From Pseudanabaena biceps (GTDB lineage: Bacteria; Cyanobacteriota; Cyanobacteriia; Pseudanabaenales; Pseudanabaenaceae), in the NCBI GenBank assembly GCA_013361095.1, contig JAATWA010000001.1:1475001-1539000 (forward strand): DNA of 64,000 nt. Reading direction: 5' to 3'. The notes below the pieces were generated by a model. The model ran no database searches. It had not been told where the DNA came from and saw nothing but the letters and a program-made list of their open reading frames with translations. Made by a program: the position numbers and the translations under genes. Shown one piece after another: positions 52,104 to 63,661 of the stretch. How positions within the stretch are numbered: position 1 is the first letter of the stretch; every line of letters begins with the position of its first letter.

Positions 52104-52712
52104 GAAATCATTAATCACAGTTTCGGGGACTGTTGTTTTTGATAGTCCTGCGATCGCTCGTAAATTTTGACAACGAATTAATTCGGCAAACTCAGGACTA
52201 TTGCGTCCCGATAATTTGGCGACGGCAGGAATCGCATCTAATAAAGCAGTTGCCGCTTCAGCTTCGCGGTATCCTCGTTTTTGAGCAACCTCGATCGCCT
52301 CGTTATCAGCTATTACTTTTATTTGCGAACTTTTATTACCTCGCAAAATTTGATTAACACCGATTGTTCCTAACAAAATTGCGATCGCTATCCCTGTTAC
52401 GTCACCCTGAACCGCTTCGACGATACCGCCCACTACAGCAGTCGCCGCAATACCTTGATAAACGCCTAGTTGTAGCCATCGGGTTTGTAGTCGCCAACTT
52501 ACCTCATGGAGTAAAAGTAAGTCTCGCTGGGGTTCGGGCATTTGTCGCCATAACCGAAAATTTATATTTATTTGCGCCCCTTTCTGCCAAGGCAAAATTT
52601 GCGAACTGGAAATAGCTTCTATCTGCTCAGGCTTGGATTTAATTGATGTGATCATTCGCCAAGAAGCGGGCAAGAGATCACGCAAGTGAGCAATTTCTTC
52701 GTTAATATTCAT
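52101..52712 (-). CDS. DUF3318 family protein
   Basis: This 203-residue cyanobacterial protein starts MNINEEIAHLRDLLPASWRM. It has a basic cytosolic first half (WRQMPEPQRDLLLLHEVSWR), two central hydrophobic stretches (IAATAVVGGIVEAV, GIAIAILLGTIGVNQIL) likely to span or touch the membrane, and a helical tail. It diverges from the DUF1824 gene with only 34 bases between the starts. Function unknown. Confidence 0.8.
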   Translation of the reverse strand: MNINEEIAHLRDLLPASWRMITSIKSKPEQIEAISSSQILPWQKGAQININFRLWRQMPEPQRDLLLLHEVSWRLQTRWLQLGVYQGIAATAVVGGIVEAVQGDVTGIAIAILLGTIGVNQILRGNKSSQIKVIADNEAIEVAQKRGYREAEAATALLDAIPAVAKLSGRNSPEFAELIRCQNLRAIAGLSKTTVPETVINDF

Positions 52713-52746
52713 AATATAATCTAGCTCTTCCTTAACTTAGAAACCC

Positions 52747-53148
52747 GTGAGCAATAATCTAACCATCGCTGATGCTGAGCGCATTCTCTGGGAACTAAGC
52801 GACTTAGATCAAGAATCAGCAACGATCGAACGGCGATCGCAAATTTGCCAAGCCTTAGACTATTTAACCCAGCAAGCCGATTATCACATTTTTGGGATCT
52901 GCGCTGATAGCACCGCCACCGCTTTTCAAGTTTTACAAAATTACGCAAACCATTTTCGCTATGAGTTGCCTGAAGCCGACTTACCCGCGATCGCTGATGG
53001 AATTTATCTAAAATATAATCCCCGCAGTCGCCGCTATCATGCCGACAATTACAAAGGAAATTATCGAGGCGTATTGATATCTTTACACACCGATTTTACC
53101 GATGGCTATAGCGGCACTCACGGACATTTCCCATTAGATCTTTTCTAA
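52747..53148 (+). CDS. DUF1824 family protein
   Basis: This 133-residue soluble protein begins with a GTG start (MSNNLTIADAERILWELSDL). Its C-terminal half has the DUF1824 pattern YLKYNPRSRRYHADNYKGNY and ends GTHGHFPLDLF. The family is cyanobacterial and of unknown function. A family C element begins six bases after the stop codon. Confidence 0.82.
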   Translation: MSNNLTIADAERILWELSDLDQESATIERRSQICQALDYLTQQADYHIFGICADSTATAFQVLQNYANHFRYELPEADLPAIADGIYLKYNPRSRRYHADNYKGNYRGVLISLHTDFTDGYSGTHGHFPLDLF

Positions 53149-53153
53149 GTAGC

Positions 53154-53249
53154 TACTCCCTTCCCACCCAAAGATTAGCGGTGCGGCGCTTCGCGCCGCA
53201 CCGCTAATCTTTGGGTTTTAATGTCTATTTTTACAATGGGAAAGGAGTA
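53154..53249. mobile_element. Family C miniature element (copy 3), 96 bp
   Basis: The terminal repeats TACTCCCTTCCCA (53154-53166) and TGGGAAAGGAGTA (53237-53249) differ at one position. The internal stem CCAAAGATTAGCGGTGCGGC has tip GGCGC-TTC-GCGCC, followed by TTTTAATGTCTATTTTTACA. Bordered by TA on both sides. Confidence 0.8.
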
Positions 53250-53257
53250 GGCATAAT

Positions 53258-53337
53258 GAATTACAAACCAAAACCCGTAAAGTTGCGCCCCTTAGGGGCG
53301 CAACTTTACGGGTTTTGGTAATTTATTTTGCACAAGC
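53258..53337 (+). mobile_element. Family B palindromic element (copy 4)
   Basis: The flanks GAATTACAAACC and GGTAATTTATTTTGCACAAG are the family B ends. The stem AAAACCCGTAAAGTTGCGCC is the same as copy 2. It lies only nine bases from the family C element. Confidence 0.75.
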
Positions 53338-53340
53338 ACT

Positions 53341-53383
53341 TAAAAAACAAGAAGCGGCGCAATGCGCCGCTTCTTGTTTTTTA
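53341..53383. terminator. Perfect 20-bp palindrome containing the carotenoid oxygenase stop
   Basis: TAAAAAACAAGAAGCGGCGC and complement surround AAT. The stop codon (TTA at 53381-53383) forms the right outer end. Confidence 0.9.
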
Positions 53384-54820
53384 GAAAACATTGGGAGTGA
53401 AGCTACCATGAAATCCATAGGGGACATGATGCTTTAAATGCAATATTGCCACAGGTTTACCCGCAATATTTTGAGCATCCAGCACTACTAAATCTGAGCG
53501 GTTACGTTCTCCGTCAAATACTAAAGTCAAGACCCATCCATCATCCTCCGCACTATCAGCACGGCGATCGCGTGGCACAAAAATTGGCTCACCCACAAAA
53601 CCACGCGGCGCAAAGTTATGAATCTCATGCTTGCCCGTTTCCAAATCAACCTTAGCGATCGCTTGAAAAGGTGCAGGTTCAGATTCCTTAGCAATAGTGG
53701 CAAGATAGGTATAGCGATGCTTCTGTCCCACACAACGAGGAGCCACCACAGGAAACTCGCAAGAACGCTCCAGCACCAGCCTACGGGTTACAGTGCCTAG
53801 CTTCGGATTAATCGTAAAGCGATATAGATGCCCACAAGGGATCTCACTAAAATCAACATCTCGAAAACTAGAGTTAGGTTCTGCCTTGAGATAATCAGGA
53901 TAGCAAACCGAATCTAAAATAATCTCATCGCCCTCCTCGTAGGCATTGCAGTGATGAAATATAAAGCAAGATTCAGTATCGAGAGTTTGCAGATTACCCT
54001 GCCGATCCACCAGCAAAATTTGGCTTGGTTTGTGGGGATCTAATTCTAGACAAGCTCCTGCCGTTGCAAATCCCAATAGGAAAGGTACGGACTTAAATTT
54101 AAAAGGATTTTGAATAAAAATTCGATAATTGGGAGTAACCACAAAATCATGTAAGAAGCAAAATCCTGCAACCTTTACCTCTGACTCCGTTGATAGTTTG
54201 CCCTGTTCTGTAAATCGATAAATCGAGATGGTAGACTGCAAACCTGTTTTTACGCCGAAACACCATAAATCACCCGTGCGATCATCCCGCCTTGGATGTG
54301 CCGTAAAGGGCTGATCCTTGGGGAGTATGCCAAAGTCTTCTACGCCCAATGTCTGCAAATTCTGGGAATCAAGGGAGTATGGAAGTCCCACTTCGCATAG
54401 AGACAGTAGCTTTCCACCGTGATACACCACACTGGTATTGGCAGGATTCTTAATTCGCACATCAAATATGTTATTTAGCCATCCGCCCGATCTTTGCGTG
54501 CCAAATACGCTTCTATATAAAATTTTGCCTGCTTTCTGCTCTGCTAAAAGTTCAGGTGTTTGCACAAATTGATTTGTGAAATGTGCTTTGCCATCCTTAA
54601 AAGCGATCGCGCAGATCATGCCATCGCCATCAAAGGGATGCCCATATTCTTCCCCATTAATATCAAACTGACCGGGACCATTACGAAATAAAGTTCCCTC
54701 AAGTTCTGAGGGAATTGATCCCTCAACTTCATCAACCCAATAAGCTTGCTCAGTTTTTAGAGTCTCATATCCCTTGAGCCAGTCTTGACGTGAAAAAGTC
54801 GGCGATGTCATCTGAACCAT
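53381..54820 (-). CDS. Carotenoid oxygenase (RPE65/ACO family)
   Basis: This 479-residue non-haem iron enzyme cleaves a carotenoid or apocarotenoid double bond with oxygen. The four iron-ligand histidines are visible in TAHPRRDD, CFLHDFVV, FIFHHCNAY and the C-terminal GFHGSF. The GNLQTLDTE strand and PYGFHG ending are typical for the seven-bladed propeller. Cyanobacterial members include apocarotenoid 15,15'-oxygenase; the exact substrate cannot be told. Single-gene unit. Confidence 0.92.
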   Translation of the reverse strand: MVQMTSPTFSRQDWLKGYETLKTEQAYWVDEVEGSIPSELEGTLFRNGPGQFDINGEEYGHPFDGDGMICAIAFKDGKAHFTNQFVQTPELLAEQKAGKILYRSVFGTQRSGGWLNNIFDVRIKNPANTSVVYHGGKLLSLCEVGLPYSLDSQNLQTLGVEDFGILPKDQPFTAHPRRDDRTGDLWCFGVKTGLQSTISIYRFTEQGKLSTESEVKVAGFCFLHDFVVTPNYRIFIQNPFKFKSVPFLLGFATAGACLELDPHKPSQILLVDRQGNLQTLDTESCFIFHHCNAYEEGDEIILDSVCYPDYLKAEPNSSFRDVDFSEIPCGHLYRFTINPKLGTVTRRLVLERSCEFPVVAPRCVGQKHRYTYLATIAKESEPAPFQAIAKVDLETGKHEIHNFAPRGFVGEPIFVPRDRRADSAEDDGWVLTLVFDGERNRSDLVVLDAQNIAGKPVAILHLKHHVPYGFHGSFTPNVF

Positions 54821-54919
54821 AGGTATTTACTAATTACAAATAACTTTAGCTATATTGTAACGATTTCTTTACCTACTAAATATTCCCTTACCAGTGAATG
54901 TAGCTATAGCCAGACAATT

Positions 54920-54975
54920 CAGAGCTACAACCCAAGGGGCGGCGCAAAGCGCCGCCCCTTGGGTTGTAGCTCTGT
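54920..54975. repeat. Palindrome AGAGCTACAACCCAAGGGGC
   Basis: A nearly perfect long stem with tip GGCGGCGC-AAA-GCGCCGCC lies in the gap 54821-55171. Confidence 0.85.
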
Positions 54976-54979
54976 AGCT

Positions 54980-55041
54980 TTAGCACAAGCCCCAAATAGA
55001 GTTGTGGCGCAAAGCGCCACAACTCTATTTGGGGCTTGTGA
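54980..55041. repeat. Palindrome CACAAGCCCCAAATAGAGTT
   Basis: A perfect long stem with tip TGGCGC-AAA-GCGCCA follows the previous palindrome directly. The remaining 130 bases before purA are AT-rich and hold its promoter. Confidence 0.85.
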
Positions 55042-55159
55042 AGCGCGGCTTTGTCACGTATCCCTAAATTAATTCTTGAATTTTATTGAAAAAATCAAAT
55101 TAGACATTGACAATCTACACAAACCTTTGAGAAGATTGATGATTGTGAGATTTTATTGA

Positions 55160-56485
<1,326 letters not shown>

Positions 56486-56603
56486 ATATATAAAACCAAC
56501 AAGCCTTGTGGCGCAAGCAGCAGGATTTGTCACTGGTTTTTAAATATACTCAGCTACTTAAGTACTAACGGCTACTAGCCATTACCTATTACTAAATACC
56601 AAA

Positions 56604-57155
56604 ATGCTATTACAAATCAACGCCTCTACCCGTCCTCCTGCCAATAACCGCACCCTACGTCGTAATGGTCAAGTTCCTGCAACTGTATATGGACACAAAG
56701 GAGCAGAATCAATCTCGATATCTTTAGATGCTAAAGAAGCCACAACTCTATTACGTCAAGCAACGATCAATAACACAATGATCGAAGTAACCGTAACTGA
56801 TGGTGATTTTAAGGGCAAAACCCTATTGCGCGAAGTACAAAACCATCCCTACAAAAATGATATCTATCACCTCAGCTTCTTTGCGATCGAATCGCAGTCG
56901 AAGATTGAAGTAGATATTCCTCTGCACTTTGTCGGTGTCCCTGTTGGCGTGAAAGTCGGCGGCGGTTCTGTAGACACGATTAAAAACTATGTGCGTGTGT
57001 CCTGCTCTCCTAGTTTAATTCCTGATAGCTTTGAGCTTGATATTACTCATCTAGAAATTGGTAAGGGTATTCACGTTAGTGAAATTCCTTATCCTGAAGG
57101 TGTTAAGCCCGTAACTGAAACCACTGCTCTAGTGGTAACTATTCTTAAGAAGTAA
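56604..57155 (+). CDS. rplY: 50S ribosomal protein L25/general stress protein Ctc
   Basis: This 183-residue protein has the L25 5S-rRNA-binding domain (about 1-90: RNGQVPATVYGHKGAESIS, LLREVQNHPYKNDIYHLSFF) plus the C-terminal Ctc-type TL5 domain (about 95-180: VPVGVKVGGGSVDTI, HVSEIPYPEGVKPVTE). It binds 5S rRNA in the large subunit. The ATG at 56604 fits the family start. A hairpin terminator follows. Confidence 0.93.
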   Translation: MLLQINASTRPPANNRTLRRNGQVPATVYGHKGAESISISLDAKEATTLLRQATINNTMIEVTVTDGDFKGKTLLREVQNHPYKNDIYHLSFFAIESQSKIEVDIPLHFVGVPVGVKVGGGSVDTIKNYVRVSCSPSLIPDSFELDITHLEIGKGIHVSEIPYPEGVKPVTETTALVVTILKK

Positions 57156-57169
57156 AGATTTCGCTACCA

Positions 57170-57256
57170 GCATAAAAAAGGGTTCGCAAAGCGAACCCTT
57201 TTTTATGCTGGATTCCCAAAGAAAATGGCGGCGCATCGCGCCGCCATTTTCTTTTA
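57170..57256. terminator. Two tandem hairpins between rplY and the Crp-type gene
   Basis: CATAAAAAAGGGTTCGC-AAA-GCGAACCCTTTTTTATG (57170-57206) has a T6 tail. It is followed by AAGAAAATGGCGGCGC...GCGCCGCCATTTTCTT (57219-57255). Confidence 0.85.
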
Positions 57257-57264
57257 GGTTTTCG

Positions 57265-57894
57265 CTACAATAAAATAATGTGGCGATCGCGATCAATTTT
57301 GAGCCATCCTTCATCTTGCAATAGCCGCATCGCCCTCGTGACAGTCACTCTCGTACTGCTAATAGCGCTGGCTAGGTGTTGATGAGTCAGCCTTACAGTC
57401 AACCGAGTGCCATCATCCACAGCAATACCAACTTCCTGTTTTAGCAACAGCAACACTTGGCGAAGTCGCTCTTCAACGCGCTTGTTACTAACTAGGGCTA
57501 ACAAGGACTCTGTTTGCTGAAGGCGACGATTGAGATGCTGCAAAATCCCCTGATAAAGCTGAGTAGACTGTTCTAATTCTGCTAGGGTAAATCGCATCAA
57601 ATCCACATCTGAAAGAGCGATCGCCTGATAAGGTTCAAGGTTAGTGAGGGGCAAACCAAAGGGCATCGCTTGCACTGCAAAACCAACCAAAACTTCATCG
57701 CCCGATGGATGCAAAGTATTTAGTTGGACTACACCACGACAAACCACCCATACTTCATGGGGATACATAGGAACGATCTGCCCAGCTTTATAAGGGTGCA
57801 TAGTGCGACCGCGATAAAGCTCTTCGAGTGATCGCCGCCAGTCACTTAGTGAAGCTGTGCAATTGAGGTCAAAACTTGAAAACGTATATGTCAT
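57265..57894 (-). CDS. Crp/Fnr family transcription regulator, NtcA-like DNA-binding domain
   Basis: This 209-residue regulator has a shortened N-terminal sensor barrel (about 25-110) lacking a recognisable cAMP cassette, then a dimer helix and a winged helix-turn-helix. The recognition region LTHQHLASAISSTRVTVTRA resembles NtcA and related nitrogen or carbon regulators. It is too divergent to call NtcA itself. It diverges from ahcY; whether it controls that gene is unknown. Confidence 0.87.
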   Translation of the reverse strand: MTYTFSSFDLNCTASLSDWRRSLEELYRGRTMHPYKAGQIVPMYPHEVWVVCRGVVQLNTLHPSGDEVLVGFAVQAMPFGLPLTNLEPYQAIALSDVDLMRFTLAELEQSTQLYQGILQHLNRRLQQTESLLALVSNKRVEERLRQVLLLLKQEVGIAVDDGTRLTVRLTHQHLASAISSTRVTVTRAMRLLQDEGWLKIDRDRHIILL

Positions 57895-58055
57895 ATCAGC
57901 TTGAGGTAGACATTTATGATCCTATGTGTTTATCGACACTGTCGGGTTAAGCCCAGTTTATCTAATCGATAAGTTCTGATTAAATAATGAAAATACGTCT
58001 ACGATGGACTTCTCTGAGACTATTTTTGAGCTTGCCTCGCGATATTCGCCATGAA

Positions 58056-58107
58056 ATAGATGAGTTGCGGCGCGAAGCGCCGCAACTCATCTATTTCATG
58101 GCAACAG
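58056..58107. repeat. Palindrome CATGAAATAGATGAGTTGCG upstream of ahcY
   Basis: A perfect stem with tip GGCGC-GAA-GCGCC lies about 65 bases upstream of the ahcY start, in the leader or promoter region. It does not resemble a known SAH or SAM riboswitch. Confidence 0.8.
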
Positions 58108-58117
58108 TCACAAATAG

Positions 58118-59458
<1,341 letters not shown>

Positions 59459-59484
59459 TTTTTAAAGCGTTCGAGGCTTCTTAA

Positions 59485-59522
59485 AAAACAAAAAAGCGGC
59501 GCTTAGCGTCGCTTTTTTTGCA
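59485..59522 (+). terminator. ahcY terminator
   Basis: AAAACAAAAAAGCGGCGC pairs with GCGTCGCTTTTTTT with one mismatch. It begins about 27 bases past the stop codon. Confidence 0.75.
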
Positions 59523-59601
59523 TCAGATGGCGAGGCTGTCTCTATATAATTAGATGAGGATGTGGCATTGCCGCGTCCTTAATTTTATTGATAGAAACTT
59601 C

Positions 59602-60135
59602 ATGACAGAGCTTTGCGCGATCGCTTTAGGTAGTAACTTGAGCAGTGAAATCGGTGACTCCCAACAAATTGTCCAAGCGGCGATCGCCCAACTCGCTAAC
59701 CATCCAGAAATTGAATTGATTAAAGTGTCCCGTTGGTATCGCACCAAAGCAGTTACTTTGCCCAATTCTGAACCGCAGCCCGACTACATCAATGGTTGTG
59801 CAGTTTTACAAACCCTACTTAATCCCTTCCAGCTATTGCAATCGCTCTTTTATACTGAACAATCTTTTGGTCGCGAGCGCCGTGAACGTTGGGGTGCAAG
59901 AACCCTTGATTTAGATTTATTACTCTATGGCGATCGCTTGATTGATACGCCCGAATTGGTATTGCCACATCCAAGAATGAGCGATCGCGCCTTTGTCTTA
60001 TTACCTTTAGCCGAGATTGCTGCGGATTGGATTCATCCTGCTACAGGGCTGACGATCGCCAAACTTGCTAAAAATCCTCTCGATTTAGATCTGAGTCACC
60101 CGATCGCGATCGCTCAAGATCTAGCCTTGACGTAA
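59602..60135 (+). CDS. folK: 2-amino-4-hydroxy-6-hydroxymethyldihydropteridine pyrophosphokinase
   Basis: About 177 residues from the ATG at 59602 (MTELCAIALGSNLSSEIGDS), which aligns with the family start. FolK transfers pyrophosphate from ATP to the pterin in folate synthesis. The signature RERWGARTLDLDLLLYGD is clear, as are ALGSNL and LPHPRMSDRAFVLLPLAEI. The TAA stop is the outer end of the following palindrome. Confidence 0.95.
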   Translation: MTELCAIALGSNLSSEIGDSQQIVQAAIAQLANHPEIELIKVSRWYRTKAVTLPNSEPQPDYINGCAVLQTLLNPFQLLQSLFYTEQSFGRERRERWGARTLDLDLLLYGDRLIDTPELVLPHPRMSDRAFVLLPLAEIAADWIHPATGLTIAKLAKNPLDLDLSHPIAIAQDLALT

Positions 60136-60201
60136 ATAAAAAATCCAAGAAATGAGCGGCGGCGCAAAGCGCCGCCGCTCATTTCTTGGATTTTTTATTT
60201 A
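60133..60201. repeat. Perfect 33-bp palindrome starting on the folK stop codon
   Basis: The arms TAAATAAAAAATCCAAGAAA and complement have tip GGCGGCGC-AAA-GCGCCGCC. The left arm begins with the folK TAA; the right arm contains the stop of the convergent regulator (TTA at 60195-60197). Confidence 0.92.
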
Positions 60202-60884
60202 ACTAGTCCTGCGCGAAGGGCGCGAACTGCCGCTTGAGTGCGATCGTCGGCACAGAGCTTATTCAAAATGTTTCTAACATGGGTCTTGACTGTGCCAACA
60301 GTGATGTAAAGACGCTCAGCAATTTCTGCATTACTATTGCCATTAACAATCTCTGACAACACTTCCAACTCACGCTCAGTTAACGGAGTTGCTTGCAAAA
60401 CCTGTTTGTAGTCCGCCTCAGCCGCATCAATTTCTACAGTTGCTTCGCGGCGGCGTACCTGCTGCAACACAATATTAGCGATCGCGGGATCAATCCATGA
60501 GTTACCCTCGGCAGTCAGCTTCAGGGCTTGGACTAGGTTTTCAGAACTTATGTCTTTGATACAGTATGAATCAGCCCCTGCTGCAAAGGCGGCGAGTACA
60601 GTTTCTTGGCTGTCGGTTAGGGTCAAGATTAAAACTTTGGTAGAGCGCCCTGCTTCGGTTGCCGCCGCCTTAATTTGGCGTGTTACTTCTACGCCGTCAA
60701 TGTCAGGTAAGCCCAAATCCACGATCGCGACATCAGGTTGTTGGCTGTTTACTAATGACACACCTTCTGCGCCCGTAGCCGCTTCACCGACAAACACAAG
60801 ATCGACCTGCTGTTGCAGAGCGATCTTCATGCCCATTCGGGTCAGGTCATGATCTTCAATTAGGACAACACGAATCGAACTCAT
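60195..60884 (-). CDS. NarL/LuxR-type response regulator
   Basis: This 229-residue regulator has a receiver (VVLIEDHDLTRMGM, acceptor in VAIVDLGLPDIDG, ILTLTD, SYCIKDI) and a LuxR helix-turn-helix starting TPLTERELEVLSEIVNGNSN with TVGTVKTHVRNILNKL. A NarL-group DNA-binding regulator activated by phosphorylation. No kinase lies beside it. Length and motifs are complete. Confidence 0.93.
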   Translation of the reverse strand: MSSIRVVLIEDHDLTRMGMKIALQQQVDLVFVGEAATGAEGVSLVNSQQPDVAIVDLGLPDIDGVEVTRQIKAAATEAGRSTKVLILTLTDSQETVLAAFAAGADSYCIKDISSENLVQALKLTAEGNSWIDPAIANIVLQQVRRREATVEIDAAEADYKQVLQATPLTERELEVLSEIVNGNSNAEIAERLYITVGTVKTHVRNILNKLCADDRTQAAVRALRAGLVK

Positions 60885-60955
60885 AATTACTTATGCAAAT
60901 CATGCATGGTCTGTATTGATACCAGAATCTCACAGAAAGGGACAATATAGCTAAG

Positions 60956-60994
60956 TCAGCAATTCTCATTAAAAAAACAATTTGGAGATTTGCT
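60956..60994 (+). repeat. Family D fragment (copy 3), left end only
   Basis: CAGCAATTCTCATTAAAAAA and AACAATTTGGAGATTTGCTC resemble the left half of the copy at 51721, after which the match stops. Confidence 0.5.
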
Positions 60995-61087
60995 CAGAAA
61001 AATATTTTTAACGAAACCTTAAACATTTCAGTTGGACAAAATATAATGTATTGAATTTAATAAAAGTTTTTAATATTCGGAGTGTTA

Positions 61088-62191
61088 ATGAGCAATCCTG
61101 CTGTTGCAAATAGTCTTGCTGAAGACTTTGGGGGCGTTACACCTGTTCCTGTTCCTTCCTTAGCGAATATTTGGGCAAAAAAGTATATCCAAAACTTGCA
61201 ATCATCCTCTGCTAAATCAGAGCTACAAGCTCATAGCTTAGAAGAAATTTTATCTTCAGAGGGGCGCATTGAAACTGCAACGCATTTACAAAACTCTCTA
61301 AGATTTGCAACTGCTCAAGCATGGGCAAGAACAGAAAATCTACTGATAGGACAAAATCGGTCTCATGGAATAGATGATGAATTAATCGATCCTTGGCAAA
61401 TCGCCACAGATTCCCGCAATTTATTTGAGCAAACCTTTAAAATCTATACGGATAATGCTCAAAGTCGGATTTTCTCTTTCGATTTAGCGACCGAGGGACA
61501 AGACAGCCACTATTTTGAAAGCAAAACGCAACTTCCTACTACTGGACAACTATCGGTAGCGATCGCCTCAAATGTAGGTAAGATTCGCAAAAAATATACA
61601 TCAATCGATCCACGAGCGATCGGTTTTGTGAGTATGCAGTTCCATTACAGTGGACAAATCCTACTAGAATCTCTCGCTCCTCTAGAACAGCTAGTGGTCA
61701 GTTCTTATTTCAAAGTAATTGATGATCATCTATATATGCCTTTGCAGCGTTGCTATGATGCCGCAGGATATTTGGAATATGACGATGCAAAAATGCAGGC
61801 GGTACGTTCTCTTTTGACCCTAACTACCTCCATTGCGATCGGGGTATCCCAAAAAACTCTGGTAATGCATTCAGATTATCAATGCCATAGCGGTGTATTG
61901 AGTTTGCCACAGGTCAGAATTTCTAGTCTGCGTGACATTGAAATGTTTCAGGTTTATCTCTGTCTTTGTGTGCTTGAACAAAGCGTGAGCCCGATTCAGC
62001 AGGAGCTTTTTCCGATTTGTATCATGCTCTATCCACCCCTAAAAGTAAGTTGGGAGTTGGTGCGGACATTGCTCAGACTGCTGGAACAAGAAATGCACGA
62101 CCACTTAGGGGATCTCTATATGCAAGAATTTGAGCCTTATTTGACGGCTTTAAATGAAATGTTTGGTGATGATGTGCTGCCTGAAGCCTGA
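61088..62191 (+). CDS. Conserved hypothetical protein (367 aa)
   Basis: An ATG at 61088 (MSNPAVANSLAEDFGGVTPV) is preferred over the GTG at 61082. The protein is soluble with a helical middle and C-terminal part (LEMEMHDH-like helices, LLEQEMHDHLGDLYMQEFEP). No known catalytic motif or membrane helix is seen. It precedes murF by 40 bases in the same direction, so the pair may form an operon. Probably a cyanobacterial family; function unknown. Confidence 0.75.
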   Translation: MSNPAVANSLAEDFGGVTPVPVPSLANIWAKKYIQNLQSSSAKSELQAHSLEEILSSEGRIETATHLQNSLRFATAQAWARTENLLIGQNRSHGIDDELIDPWQIATDSRNLFEQTFKIYTDNAQSRIFSFDLATEGQDSHYFESKTQLPTTGQLSVAIASNVGKIRKKYTSIDPRAIGFVSMQFHYSGQILLESLAPLEQLVVSSYFKVIDDHLYMPLQRCYDAAGYLEYDDAKMQAVRSLLTLTTSIAIGVSQKTLVMHSDYQCHSGVLSLPQVRISSLRDIEMFQVYLCLCVLEQSVSPIQQELFPICIMLYPPLKVSWELVRTLLRLLEQEMHDHLGDLYMQEFEPYLTALNEMFGDDVLPEA

Positions 62192-62231
62192 TAATGTTCT
62201 TTGAGAAATAGCTAAGAATTTAGAATCAAGC

Positions 62232-63656
62232 ATGACCTGTATTTGTACGATTAGCCAAGCGATCGCGATCACCTCGGCAACAGTTGCCAACATTGACGCA
62301 ACTTCCCAAACCAAAATCAGAGGTGTGATTTCTGATAGTCGCAAGCTAAAGGCGGGTGAACTATTTGTTGCACTCACAGGTGAAAACTTTGATGGTCATG
62401 GGTTTGTGGCTCAGGCGATCGCTCAGGGTGCGGTGGCGGCGATCGTAAGTCATGACTGGATTAATTCTGAAGCTGGTTCTCAAGCATCTCAGGGCTTACC
62501 TTTGCTGGCGGTTGCCGATACTTTAACGGCTTACCAAGATCTGGCGCGATGGTGGCGATCGCAATATTCGCGCCCCGTCATCTCCATAACTGGCTCCGTC
62601 GGCAAAACTACTACCAAAGAAATTGTGGCAAGTATGCTGTCTTGCTACGTTTTGCCGCAGGGTGATGATCAGGAACAGTCCATCAGAGTTCATAAAAGTA
62701 AAGCCAATCATAATAATGATATTGGTGTCGCCCAAACTTTATTAGCGATCAACCCCGACCACCATGATTTTGTGGTCGTAGAGATGGGAATGCGCGGACT
62801 CGGCGAGATTGCCCGTCTCGCTAAAACCGCTTTGCCCACAGTCAGTGTGATTACCAATGTTGGCACAGCGCATATTGGTAGATTAGGCTCACGGGAAGCG
62901 ATCGCCGAAGCTAAATGTGAATTGTTAGCAGCAACTCCCACCAACGGCACAGCCATTCTCAATGCTGACAATCCCTTGTTACTAGAAACTGCCCGCAAGG
63001 TTTGGTACGGTAAAACAATTACCTATGGATTGGGAATCGGTGATGTAAATGGAGAATTAATTGAAAACAAGTTAATTGTGGAAGGACTAACTTGGGAGTT
63101 GCCCTTACCCGGTCGCCATAATGCGCTTAACTTTCTAGCTGGTCTTGCGGTTCTCAAAGCCCTAAATCTTGACTGGCAAAAAACTATACAGGGACTAGGC
63201 AAGCTGGATCTTCCCTTTGGTCGAGCGCAGTTATACGACTTGCCTCAAGATGTGCAGATTCTGGACGAGACTTACAATGCTTCGCCTGAAGGTATGTTGG
63301 CGGCTTTGCGACAACTTGCGGATATGCCAGCTAAGCGCCACTGGGCAGTACTTGGCACCATGAAAGAATTAGGAGAATTATCACCACAGTTGCATCATCA
63401 AGTCGGTGCAGCTATTAGTGAATTAGGGATTGTGGGGGCAATCATTTTAGCGGATGGTGAAGCTGACGCTATTTTGGCGGGTGCAAATGGATCTCTTAAA
63501 TATGCGATCGCCTGTCAGTCCCATGAAGAAATTACCGCGACACTATTACAAAAAATCGAAAGTGGCGATCGGATTTTATTCAAAGCCTCTCGCTCCGTAG
63601 GCATGGATCGCGTTGTCCAAGAGTTTCGTCAACATTGGCAAATAGGCAGCTTATAG
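62232..63656 (+). CDS. murF: UDP-N-acetylmuramoyl-tripeptide--D-alanyl-D-alanine ligase
   Basis: This 474-residue Mur ligase adds D-Ala-D-Ala to complete the UDP-MurNAc-pentapeptide. It has the N-terminal substrate domain with ISDSRKLKAGELFVAL, the P-loop SITGSVGKTTTKEIV, the lysine/histidine region HKSKANHNNDIGVAQTLL and the ADP-ribose binding LDETYNASPEGM. Length is normal. It may be co-transcribed with the hypothetical gene upstream. Confidence 0.97.
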   Translation: MTCICTISQAIAITSATVANIDATSQTKIRGVISDSRKLKAGELFVALTGENFDGHGFVAQAIAQGAVAAIVSHDWINSEAGSQASQGLPLLAVADTLTAYQDLARWWRSQYSRPVISITGSVGKTTTKEIVASMLSCYVLPQGDDQEQSIRVHKSKANHNNDIGVAQTLLAINPDHHDFVVVEMGMRGLGEIARLAKTALPTVSVITNVGTAHIGRLGSREAIAEAKCELLAATPTNGTAILNADNPLLLETARKVWYGKTITYGLGIGDVNGELIENKLIVEGLTWELPLPGRHNALNFLAGLAVLKALNLDWQKTIQGLGKLDLPFGRAQLYDLPQDVQILDETYNASPEGMLAALRQLADMPAKRHWAVLGTMKELGELSPQLHHQVGAAISELGIVGAIILADGEADAILAGANGSLKYAIACQSHEEITATLLQKIESGDRILFKASRSVGMDRVVQEFRQHWQIGSL

Positions 63657-63661
63657 CGCTT

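Noticed and set aside
57265..57894. NtcA
   Set aside because: The helix-turn-helix is similar, but the sensor barrel is short and lacks the 2-oxoglutarate-site pattern I would expect, so only the Crp/Fnr family is called.
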